Shown in pieces: positions 1 to 5,787 of a DNA stretch of 7,355 bases (the first letter of the stretch is position 1; every line of letters begins with the position of its first letter). The notes under the pieces are model-generated. The model saw only the letters and a list, made by a program, of their open reading frames with translations. It searched no databases and was not told where the DNA came from. Both the position numbers and the translations under genes were made by a program. Source of the DNA: UBA6136 sp039795615 (GTDB lineage: Bacteria; Pseudomonadota; Gammaproteobacteria; Methylococcales; Methylococcaceae); the NCBI GenBank assembly GCA_039795615.1, contig JBDKLO010000026.1:1-7355 (forward strand). The letters are read 5' to 3'.

Positions 1-113
1 TCTTGAATCCGGTTTCGGGAATATTCGGGAAAGAGCTGGCTTAAAGCCTGGTCGAGTCGCTTTCCAGCCAGGTCATTCGGAATCAGCGCGCTAAGCTTGA
101 GTTGGGGTTCCAC
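1..113 (-). CDS. rluD: RluD, 23S rRNA pseudouridine synthase (N-terminal fragment, runs off left edge)
   Basis: This is the beginning of a minus-strand gene that leaves the window at base 1; 37 complete codons are visible. The peptide starts MEPQLKLSALIPNDLAG and continues with KRLDQALSQLFPEYSRNRIQ, which matches the N-terminal S4-like RNA-binding domain of RluD (E. coli has QRLDQALAEMFPDYSRSRI at the same place). RluD makes pseudouridines 1911/1915/1917 in helix 69 of 23S rRNA in the cytoplasm. The catalytic domain lies outside the window. I chose GTG at 113-111 because it leaves six residues before the conserved LSA/LTA block, exactly as in E. coli RluD. An in-frame TTG at 131-129 is the alternative and would add six residues; a stop at 134-132 limits anything longer. 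The divergent rluD/bamD pairing is common in beta- and gammaproteobacteria and supports the call. RluA or RluC is possible but less likely. Confidence 0.85.
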   Translation of the reverse strand, partial: MEPQLKLSALIPNDLAGKRLDQALSQLFPEYSRNRIQ

Positions 114-180
114 TTCAGTCCGTTCGTTCAATCACGTTATACTGCGACGCTGGGGTCCATGCCCGGAATTCAACGTCTCC
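114..180. promoter_or_regulatory. Divergent rluD/bamD intergenic region with overlapping -10-like hexamers
   Basis: This 67-base gap separates two genes that read away from each other, so both promoters should lie here or just inside the gene starts. A TATACT at 138-143 on the plus strand and a TATAAC at 141-136 on the minus strand each match the TATAAT -10 consensus at five of six bases and share the same bases. I could not find a convincing -35 at 16-18 bases from either one (TTCAGT at 114-119 is the best on the plus strand, at 18 bases). No extended -10 TGn is present. The bamD start has only a weak Shine-Dalgarno (GGAA at 165-168, 12 bases away). The assignment is therefore tentative. Confidence 0.35.
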
Positions 181-1020
181 ATGCCAAGATCTACCCTTCA
201 TCGTAGCCTCTTTGTTCTGCTTGCCGGACTCACCCTGCTTTTTGGGGGGTGTTCTGACGAGGTCGTGATCGACGAACACGAGGGCTGGACCGCCGAACAG
301 TTCTACAAGGAAGCCCGTGGGCTGCTGAATGAAGGGGCCTATGAAAAGGCGGCCAAGACCTATGAAAAGCTGGAATCGCGGTTCCCGTTCGGGAAGTACG
401 CTACCCAGGCTCAGCTTGACGTCGCTTATTGCTACTACAAAAACGATGAGCCGGATGCGGCGATTGCGGCGGCAGATCGTTTCATCAAACTCAATCCGAC
501 CCACCCGTACGTGGATTACCCTCACTACCTCAAGGGCTTGGTCAATTATAACCGGGGCATCGGCTTTTTCGACCGTTTCATGCCGACCGATGCTTCTCAG
601 CGTGATGCAGGCTCCACCCAAGACTCCTACAAGGACTTTGATGAGCTGGTGAAGCGCTTCCCCAACAGCCGCTACGCCGAAGACTCCCGAAAGCGTATGG
701 TGGCCCTTCGCAACAGTCTGGCCATGCATGAGATCCATGTGGCCGACTACTACATGCGGCGCGGCGCCTATCTCGCTGCGGCCCGAAGGGGCGCTGAAGT
801 GGTTCGTAAATACCAGAGAACCCAGGCGGTTCCGGTGGCCCTTGAAATCATGGAGCAGGCCTATCGAACGCTGGGAATGACGCAGCTCGCCGATGATACC
901 CATCGGGTCTTCGAGCTGAACTACGCCAATGGCGTCCCGGGGAAGGCGGCGCACGACGTCAACTACGAGCCGACGCCGATGGAAAAGGTCTGGAAATTCA
1001 TCGGACTGGAAGAAGACTGA
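181..1020 (+). CDS. bamD: BamD, outer-membrane protein assembly lipoprotein
   Basis: BamD (also ComL/YfiO) is the essential lipoprotein of the BAM complex, which folds beta-barrel proteins into the outer membrane; it binds BamA from the periplasmic side. The 279-residue product starts with a lipoprotein signal peptide: basic MPRSTLHR, a hydrophobic stretch at about residues 9-21, then lipobox FGGC with the acylated Cys at 24. The next residue is Ser, not Asp, which fits outer-membrane sorting. TPR repeats follow, with family-typical blocks such as AEQFYKEARGLLNEGAYEKA, YCYYKNDEPDAAI, GLVNYNRG, DELVKRFPNSRYAEDSR and HVADYYMRRGAYLAAARR. The length is slightly above the 245 residues of E. coli BamD, mostly from the C-terminal tail. 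I chose ATG 181 because it gives a proper signal peptide; an upstream TTG at 97 would overlap rluD and spoil it. The sugar kinase gene follows after 10 bases, so the two are probably cotranscribed. Confidence 0.97.
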   Translation: MPRSTLHRSLFVLLAGLTLLFGGCSDEVVIDEHEGWTAEQFYKEARGLLNEGAYEKAAKTYEKLESRFPFGKYATQAQLDVAYCYYKNDEPDAAIAAADRFIKLNPTHPYVDYPHYLKGLVNYNRGIGFFDRFMPTDASQRDAGSTQDSYKDFDELVKRFPNSRYAEDSRKRMVALRNSLAMHEIHVADYYMRRGAYLAAARRGAEVVRKYQRTQAVPVALEIMEQAYRTLGMTQLADDTHRVFELNYANGVPGKAAHDVNYEPTPMEKVWKFIGLEED

Positions 1021-1030
1021 GGCGCCCGAC

Positions 1031-1942
1031 GTGGCCCTTCTTGCTCTGGATGTCCTCTGCGTCGGTCACGCGTCCTTTGATCAGGTCTTTACCGTCCCCC
1101 ATCATCCCTTGCCGGATGAAAAGCTCTTTGCCGAGGGCCTCGTGCTCTGTGGCGGAGGGCCTGCAGCCAATGCGGCCGTTCAAGGTGCCCGCTTGGGTGT
1201 TCGGACGGGATTCTCGGGTTACCTTGGAACCGATGTTTTCGGAGAAGCCCATGTCAGGGAGCTGATAGCCTGCGGCGTGGAGACCCGAGGGGTCATCCGA
1301 GGCAACTCCCCGACCCCGCTCTCTGCGGTCCTCGTCAAGCCTGACGGAGCGCGCAGTCTGGTCAATTTCAAGGGCGAAACGCAGGCCTTACCCCAAGGGG
1401 CAATGGACTATGGCGACATCGAAACCCACGTTCTTCTTTTCGATGGTCATGAACCTGGTCTTGCTGAAACGCTGATTTCCCGTAAGGTGCCCAAGATCCT
1501 GGATGCGGGGTCGCTCCACGCCGGAACGCGTCGGCTGATGGGGGCGGTCGACCATCTGGTGGCCTCAGAAAAGTTTGCCCGCGAGTGGCTGGGGCGGGAT
1601 GACCCATCGGCCGCCCTTCAGGCGCTTTCAGAGGTGGCTCCGGTGGTGGTGATTACCCTTGGATCTCAGGGTCTGATCTGGCGGCGTGAGGGTAGCGAAG
1701 GAAGGCTCCCGGCGCCGAAGGTCAAGGCCGTCGATACGACCGGCGCTGGAGATGCCTTTCATGGGGCCTATGCGGCGGGGCTTGCGATGGATCTTTCCTG
1801 GGAGGAACTCCTCCGCATGGCCTCGGTGGCCGGCGCTGCCTGCTGCGAGGTCCTCGGGGCTCGGCCGGGACTGCCTTCGTTGCAACGCGTGGAGGCCCTT
1901 TTGGCTGATTTTGTCTCAAGCGATATCCAAGGATTATCATGA
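1031..1942 (+). CDS. PfkB-family carbohydrate kinase, substrate unknown
   Basis: This 303-residue protein belongs to the ribokinase/PfkB family, cytoplasmic enzymes that phosphorylate sugars or nucleosides with ATP. Two family signatures are clear. The N-terminal GGGPAANAAVQGARLG lies at about residues 41-56. The C-terminal DTTGAGDAFHGAYAAG begins at about 235 and contains the anion hole GAGD, with Asp241 as catalytic base. GSQGL near 215 fits the ATP-site strand. The GGGPAA..A block resembles ketohexokinase and YihV-like (sulfofructose kinase) members more than ribokinase itself, but this does not fix the substrate. No SQ-pathway or ribose genes lie nearby. I chose the GTG at 1031: GAGG at 1019-1022 stands 8 bases before it, and it begins just before the first family beta strand (LDVLCVGHASFD). 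Longer in-frame starts, such as ATG 929, would overlap bamD and add a low-complexity Arg/Ser-rich stretch. The gene lies 10 bases after bamD and 52 bases before mltB. Confidence 0.92.
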   Translation: MALLALDVLCVGHASFDQVFTVPHHPLPDEKLFAEGLVLCGGGPAANAAVQGARLGVRTGFSGYLGTDVFGEAHVRELIACGVETRGVIRGNSPTPLSAVLVKPDGARSLVNFKGETQALPQGAMDYGDIETHVLLFDGHEPGLAETLISRKVPKILDAGSLHAGTRRLMGAVDHLVASEKFAREWLGRDDPSAALQALSEVAPVVVITLGSQGLIWRREGSEGRLPAPKVKAVDTTGAGDAFHGAYAAGLAMDLSWEELLRMASVAGAACCEVLGARPGLPSLQRVEALLADFVSSDIQGLS

Positions 1943-1954
1943 GGCTTCGGCTTT
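1942..1954 (+). terminator. Short UUCG-loop hairpin at the end of the sugar kinase gene
   Basis: Starting on the last base of the kinase stop codon, AGGC-TTCG-GCTT can fold into a four-pair stem (A-U, G-U, G-C, C-G) closed by the very stable C(UUCG)G tetraloop, followed by one more T. The stem is short and the T-run is only three bases including the stem, so it is a poor intrinsic terminator. It could be a weak terminator, an mRNA 3'-end stabiliser, or chance. It is the only hairpin candidate I see in the 52-base gap before mltB. Confidence 0.25.
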
Positions 1955-1994
1955 ACTGAGCCTTGACCCTCTTCACCGAACTCTGGACCCTCCG

Positions 1995-3107
1995 ATGCTG
2001 CACCGACCGCTCTTCTTGGCCCTGATGGCCGCTTCCCTGACGATTTTCTCGGCCTGTGCACCGTTCGAGTCTCCCAAGCCTCAGCCGTCAGAAGTCACCC
2101 CCAAGCCCTCCCGTCCCTCCCCGCATCTGACCGGGGATGCAGGCGGTGTCTACCGGGCGCAGAAGCTGACGGGCGATTTTCGGGGGTATCCTGCAGCGGA
2201 AGCCTTTATCGATCGGATGGTTGAAAGTCAGGGATTCAGTCGGGACTATCTTTATGGTCTTCTTTCCCAGGCCAAGCGCAAGACCTGGACCATCGAGTAT
2301 ATGAACCGGGAAAAACCGACGGTCAAGCAGAAGCCCGGTGGCTGGACCCGTTACCGGGCCAAGTTCCTCGATGACCGGCATATCTCGGCCGGGGCTCAGT
2401 TCTGGAGCCGGAACGCAGAGGCCTTGAGGCGTGCAGAGGAAACCTATGGGGTGAGTCCGGAGGTGATCCTCGGAATCATGGGGGTCGAGACCATCTACGG
2501 CGCCAATGTCGGGACACATCGGGTAATTGATGCCCTGACGACCCTCGCCTTTGACTACCCTCGGAGGGCAGCCTACTTTGAAAGCGAACTGGAGAGCCTT
2601 CTGATCATGGCGCGCCAGGAGGGTCTGGATCCCTCAAAGCCCGTCGGTTCCTTTGCAGGTGCCATGGGCTTGGGGCAGTTCATGCCCAGCAGCTTCCTCA
2701 AGTACGCCGTTGATTTTGATGGCAATGGTCGGGTGGATCTTTGGGATCCCGAGGATGCGATCGGCAGCATTGCACACTATTTCGCCTCCTTCGGCTGGAA
2801 GGGCGGGGAGCCTGTGGTGACCCGGGCCCGGGTCATGGGATTGGAGGCTGAATCCCTCAAGAGCGGGTTTGATACCCGCTATACCTTTGAGGATCTGGCG
2901 GCTCACGGGATCCGCCCTGAAGGTCGAAGCGGCATGGACGGTGAAGTGAGCTTTCTCCAGCTCAGTACCCTCGATGGCAACGACTACCGGATTGGCTACC
3001 CCAATTTCTACGTCATTACCCGCTACAACCACAGCACCTATTACGCCATGGCGGTCTATGAATTGGGACAGGCCATCCGCGAGCGTCGCCAAGGATCGGG
3101 CCGCTGA
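1995..3107 (+). CDS. mltB: MltB, membrane-bound lytic murein transglycosylase B (lipoprotein)
   Basis: MltB cleaves the MurNAc-GlcNAc bond of peptidoglycan without water, leaving a 1,6-anhydroMurNAc end; it acts from the inner face of the outer membrane. The 370-residue product has a lipoprotein signal peptide (MLHRPLFLALMAASLTIF) with lipobox FSAC and Cys at 21, followed by Ala, which fits outer-membrane sorting. A Pro/Ser-rich linker at about 22-45 then leads into the catalytic domain. The catalytic Glu is Glu165 in GIMGVETIYGANVG, matching Glu162 of E. coli MltB (GVET). Further family blocks are FAGAMGLGQFMPSSFLKYAV, DFDGNGRVDLWDPEDAIGSI, SFGWKGGEPV and, near the C-terminus, RYNHSTYYAMAVYELGQAI. 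The length is close to E. coli MltB (361). ATG 1995 is chosen because it gives the signal peptide; the frame is open far upstream (to 1686) but those codons overlap the kinase gene in another frame. The Shine-Dalgarno is weak (GGA at 1985-1987). Its stop overlaps the sixA start by one base. Confidence 0.95.
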   Translation: MLHRPLFLALMAASLTIFSACAPFESPKPQPSEVTPKPSRPSPHLTGDAGGVYRAQKLTGDFRGYPAAEAFIDRMVESQGFSRDYLYGLLSQAKRKTWTIEYMNREKPTVKQKPGGWTRYRAKFLDDRHISAGAQFWSRNAEALRRAEETYGVSPEVILGIMGVETIYGANVGTHRVIDALTTLAFDYPRRAAYFESELESLLIMARQEGLDPSKPVGSFAGAMGLGQFMPSSFLKYAVDFDGNGRVDLWDPEDAIGSIAHYFASFGWKGGEPVVTRARVMGLEAESLKSGFDTRYTFEDLAAHGIRPEGRSGMDGEVSFLQLSTLDGNDYRIGYPNFYVITRYNHSTYYAMAVYELGQAIRERRQGSGR

Positions 3108-3607
3108 TGAAAACGCTGATTCTGATGCGCCATGCCAAATCCAGCTGGGACCACCCCTCGCTCCAAGATCTTGAGCGCCCCTTGAACGCCCGGGGGGAGC
3201 GCGATGCCCCCTTGATGGGCTCGCATTTCTCCGCCTGGGGCCTCCATCCGGACCTTCTGGTCTCAAGTCCTGCGGTCCGGGCGCAGCAGACCGCAGTGCG
3301 GGTGGCGAAAGCCCTGGGCTATCCCGAAGAAACGGTCCGGATCGCCCCGGCCCTTTATGAGCAAGGTGTTGCCGGCATCCTTTCGGTCATTCACGCCTTC
3401 CCTGAAACCACGCAGTCGGTCTGTCTGTTTGGCCACAATCCGGACCTCTCCGAGGCCGTGGGGCTTTTGGGCGGGGAGCCTGTGACCCATCTCCCGACGG
3501 GCGCTCTGGTCTCCATCATTTTTGCGGTGGATGATTGGGCCGCGGTGATGCCCGGGGTGGGTCGGATCAATCGCTTCGAATACCCCAAGCGCTACATCAA
3601 GAATTAA
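3107..3607 (+). CDS. sixA: SixA-type phosphohistidine phosphatase
   Basis: SixA is a small cytoplasmic member of the histidine phosphatase (RHG) superfamily that removes phosphate from histidine. In E. coli it was first described acting on the ArcB HPt domain and later linked to the nitrogen PTS (NPr). The 166-residue protein starts MKTLILMRHAKSSW, the SixA form of the RHG motif, with nucleophile His9 and Arg8. Arg58 in SSPAVRAQQT and His110 in LFGHNPDLSE complete the phosphate pocket. Conserved LERPLNARGERDA lies at about 22-34. The size fits SixA (161 residues in E. coli) and excludes the larger phosphoglycerate mutases. The start ATG shares one base with the mltB stop (TGATG), so its translation is probably coupled to mltB. 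The real substrate here is unknown. A 113-base gap to opgG follows. Confidence 0.9.
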   Translation: MKTLILMRHAKSSWDHPSLQDLERPLNARGERDAPLMGSHFSAWGLHPDLLVSSPAVRAQQTAVRVAKALGYPEETVRIAPALYEQGVAGILSVIHAFPETTQSVCLFGHNPDLSEAVGLLGGEPVTHLPTGALVSIIFAVDDWAAVMPGVGRINRFEYPKRYIKN

Positions 3608-3653
3608 GCACAACAAGGGTGCAGGAGCCTGCGCTGATTTCGAAGTCCCGGTG

Positions 3654-3659
3654 TAGAAT
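3654..3659 (+). promoter_or_regulatory. Possible -10 element upstream of opgG
   Basis: TAGAAT matches the TATAAT consensus at five of six bases and lies 61 bases before the chosen opgG start, in the largest gap of the plus-strand run (3608-3720). No good -35 is visible at 16-18 bases upstream (GCGCTG at 3631-3636 is poor), so the promoter would be weak or activator-dependent. I found no operator I can name. The gap otherwise holds no gene or convincing terminator. Confidence 0.3.
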
Positions 3660-3720
3660 GGATCGGGTTTTCCGGCGGGGGATGCCGTCCACGTCCCCGA
3701 CTCAACCTCGACTACGGTTC

Positions 3721-5313
3721 ATGATACGACGCCACATCCAGTTGATCCCGATCGGTTCCCTGATTCTTCTTGCAGCCCTGTCGCTGAGCGAGAGTTTCGC
3801 TTCACCAGGCAAGGTGGCTCCGCCGCCTGCACCGGAACCCCCCAAGGAAGCCCCGGCAGCCAGTCCCGAGGTGGAGAAGCCCTTTGATTTCAGTCTGGTC
3901 GAGGCCAAGGCGCAGGAGCTTTCTAAGCAGTCCTTCACCAGGGACGACGGTGGTCTTCCGGATTTTCTCGCGAAACTCGGCTTTGATCAGTACCGGGACA
4001 TCCGCTACAAGCCTGAAAAGGCGATCTGGCGTTCCGAGAATCTCCCGTTCCAGATTCAGGCCTTCCATCGCGGCTTCATGTTCAAGGATCGTGTGCTCGT
4101 TAATCTGATCGAGGGCGGTTCCAGTAAGCGGGTCGGTTATTCACCGGATCTTTTCGATTACGGCCAGAACAGTTTTCCCGCACCGCTTCCTGAAGATCTC
4201 GGGTTTGCGGGGCTTCGCTTCCATTACCCCCTGAAGCGGGATGAAACCTACGATGAGATCTCGGTCTTTCTGGGAGCGAGTTATTTTCGTGCTGTGGGAC
4301 TTGGACAGGTCTATGGTCTTTCGGCCCGAGGTCTTGCGATTGATACCGGCCTTGGAAAGGCGGAAGAATTTCCGGTCTTCAAGGAATTCTGGGTCGAACG
4401 ACCGGAACCGGATGCCGGCACTCTGGTGGTTTACGCCCTTCTGGATAGCCCGAGTGTGGCCGGTGCCTACCGCTTCGTCTTGAAGCCGGGCCTTGATCTT
4501 GCCATGGATGTCCAGAGTCACCTTTATTTTCGAAAGAAGGTGGAGCGGCTCGGAATTGCCCCTCTGACCAGCATGTTCCTCCGGGGTGAGAACACGGATC
4601 GGTTCCTCGATGATTATCGGCCCGAGATTCATGATTCGGATGGCCTCCTGATCGGCAAGAACACGGGCGAGTGGTTATGGCGGCCCCTCAATAACCCGCG
4701 CCAGCTTCGGATCAGTGTGTTCCAGGATCGAAAGCCCTCCGGGTTTGGCCTCATGTCCAGAGATCGTCAGTTCGATCACTATCAGGATCTTGACGCCCAG
4801 TACAACCGCCGACCGAGCGCTTGGGTGGAGCCCGTGGGTGATTGGGGTGCAGGTGCGGTCTACCTGATTGAAATTCCGAGCGAGGCTGAGAAATACGACA
4901 ACGTCGTTGCCTTCTGGGTCCCCGAGGAAGCTCCGTCCGAAGGCAAGGATCTTCGCTATGACTATCGCCTTCACTTCGTGAGTCAGGAATTTACAGCGCC
5001 CAGCGGCGGCAAGGTGGTTTCAACGCGCGTCGGTGCCGTCGATCCCAAGAGCCCCAAACGGCAGTTCGTCGTCGACTTCACCAGTCCTCTCCTGAAGCTG
5101 ATGAGCCCCAAGGCCAAGGTGGTGGCTGAGGTCAGTGCAGTCGGCAAGCTCACCCATGTGGTCGTTCGAAAGAACGAAGAACAGGGGACCTGGCGATTGA
5201 TGTTTGAACTTGAGCCTGAAAAGGGAAAAAATCCGACCGAACTTCGAGCGATTCTGCGTTCCGGCAAGGACATTCTCACCGAATCCTGGGTCTACCAATG
5301 GAATACGCCGTGA
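3721..5313 (+). CDS. opgG: OpgG (MdoG), periplasmic glucan biosynthesis protein
   Basis: OpgG acts in the periplasm on the beta-1,2-glucan backbone made by OpgH; E. coli OpgG/OpgD define glycoside hydrolase family GH186. The 530-residue product has a Sec signal peptide (MIRRHIQLIPIGSLILLAAL then SLSESFA) with likely cleavage after Ala27. A Pro/Ala-rich linker at about 29-52 follows, which E. coli OpgG lacks. The rest matches along its length: VGYSPDLFDYG, LGFAGLRFHYPL, FLGASYFRAVGLGQVYGLSA, RGLAIDTGLGKAEEFPVFKE, ALLDSPSVAGAYRF, APLTSMFLRGEN, RPEIHDSDG, WLWRPLNNPRQLRIS, RRPSAWVEPVGDWG and YDNVVAFWVPEE. Asp393 in the last block aligns, from memory, with E. coli OpgG Asp361, a proposed catalytic residue. 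The C-terminal Ig-like domain ends LRSGKDILTESWVYQW. ATG 3721 is chosen for the signal peptide although its Shine-Dalgarno is poor; in-frame ATGs at 3658 and 3682 would only lengthen the N-region. The stop overlaps the next gene. Confidence 0.96.
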   Translation: MIRRHIQLIPIGSLILLAALSLSESFASPGKVAPPPAPEPPKEAPAASPEVEKPFDFSLVEAKAQELSKQSFTRDDGGLPDFLAKLGFDQYRDIRYKPEKAIWRSENLPFQIQAFHRGFMFKDRVLVNLIEGGSSKRVGYSPDLFDYGQNSFPAPLPEDLGFAGLRFHYPLKRDETYDEISVFLGASYFRAVGLGQVYGLSARGLAIDTGLGKAEEFPVFKEFWVERPEPDAGTLVVYALLDSPSVAGAYRFVLKPGLDLAMDVQSHLYFRKKVERLGIAPLTSMFLRGENTDRFLDDYRPEIHDSDGLLIGKNTGEWLWRPLNNPRQLRISVFQDRKPSGFGLMSRDRQFDHYQDLDAQYNRRPSAWVEPVGDWGAGAVYLIEIPSEAEKYDNVVAFWVPEEAPSEGKDLRYDYRLHFVSQEFTAPSGGKVVSTRVGAVDPKSPKRQFVVDFTSPLLKLMSPKAKVVAEVSAVGKLTHVVVRKNEEQGTWRLMFELEPEKGKNPTELRAILRSGKDILTESWVYQWNTP

Positions 5314-5768
5314 CCGGACACCCGGAAGTTTCGGAAGGAAAATCCACGGCGGCCTTGACCGCGCAGATTGAGGCGTACTGGCGACAACTGGGTCTGACGG
5401 ATCCGGTTCTGATCGAGAGTCTGGCGCACGATTGTCTCCATCGGGCGCGCCGACTGATCGGCCGGCCGGATGAGGGTGAATTGTTGCGCCGCGCCCTAGA
5501 AGAAGCGCAGCGGCGTTTTGATCATGCACTGGCGAACGCCATGGGCATGCCGCCATCCAATGATCCGCAGCCTTTGGCTGCGGCCCGTGCTGCATTACTC
5601 CTCTCTCCTGAGTGGTCGGGAGATACCCTTTTTCGCCACGATGAAACGACCCGTCAGCTCGCTGAGCGCCTAAGGCCCGTCCTTCCGGTTTCGGTCCCGC
5701 CCGAATCGCATCTCACGATGAAGACGGTGCCCCTCGATTTCTGGCTCTTCAAATCAACCGACCGTTAG
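5298..5768 (+). CDS. Unnamed soluble protein between opgG and opgH; possible detached OpgH N-terminal domain
   Basis: I do not recognise this as a named family. It encodes 156 residues with no signal peptide and no membrane segment, so it should be cytoplasmic. It looks mainly helical, with amphipathic stretches at about 19-30 (TAQIEAYWRQLG), 38-51 and 58-78 (GELLRRALEEAQRRFDHALA), and a second helical part around 94-130. The tail has VPPESHLTMKTVPL at about 133-146, then DFWLF. From memory, fused OpgH proteins carry similar PPEAPLAM (Xanthomonas) or MPEATRSSMFPDPW (E. coli) motifs shortly before the first membrane segment, and the E. coli OpgH cytoplasmic region is about this size. I therefore infer an OpgH N-terminal domain encoded separately. 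The ATG at 5298 overlaps opgG by 16 bases; an in-frame GTG at 5310, overlapping the opgG stop as GTGA with GGAA upstream, is an equally good start. The opgH start follows its stop after 19 bases. Confidence 0.75.
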   Translation: MEYAVTGHPEVSEGKSTAALTAQIEAYWRQLGLTDPVLIESLAHDCLHRARRLIGRPDEGELLRRALEEAQRRFDHALANAMGMPPSNDPQPLAAARAALLLSPEWSGDTLFRHDETTRQLAERLRPVLPVSVPPESHLTMKTVPLDFWLFKSTDR

Positions 5769-5787
5769 GTCACGCATCGAGTCGCCC

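Noticed and set aside
159..206. A 15-codon open frame (MPGIQRLHAKIYPSS) overlapping the bamD start, considered as a leader peptide
   Set aside because: It has no clear ribosome binding site, no regulatory residue pattern and no attenuator-like hairpins; chance is sufficient.
115..954. A 279-codon minus-strand open frame opposite bamD
   Set aside because: bamD on the plus strand is unambiguous, and the frame differs from the rluD frame. No family features are visible in the antisense translation.
1939..1959. ATG overlapping the sugar kinase stop (ATGA), considered as the next gene's start
   Set aside because: The frame stops after six codons (MRLRLY). The mltB signal peptide begins at 1995 in another frame.
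1686..1994. Upstream extension of the mltB frame to an ATG at 1686
   Set aside because: It would overlap the sugar kinase by more than 250 bases and bury the lipoprotein signal peptide inside the protein.
3621..3632. Inverted repeat GCAGGAGCCTGC after sixA, considered as a terminator
   Set aside because: The stem allows only a two- to four-base loop with four or five pairs, and no T-run follows.
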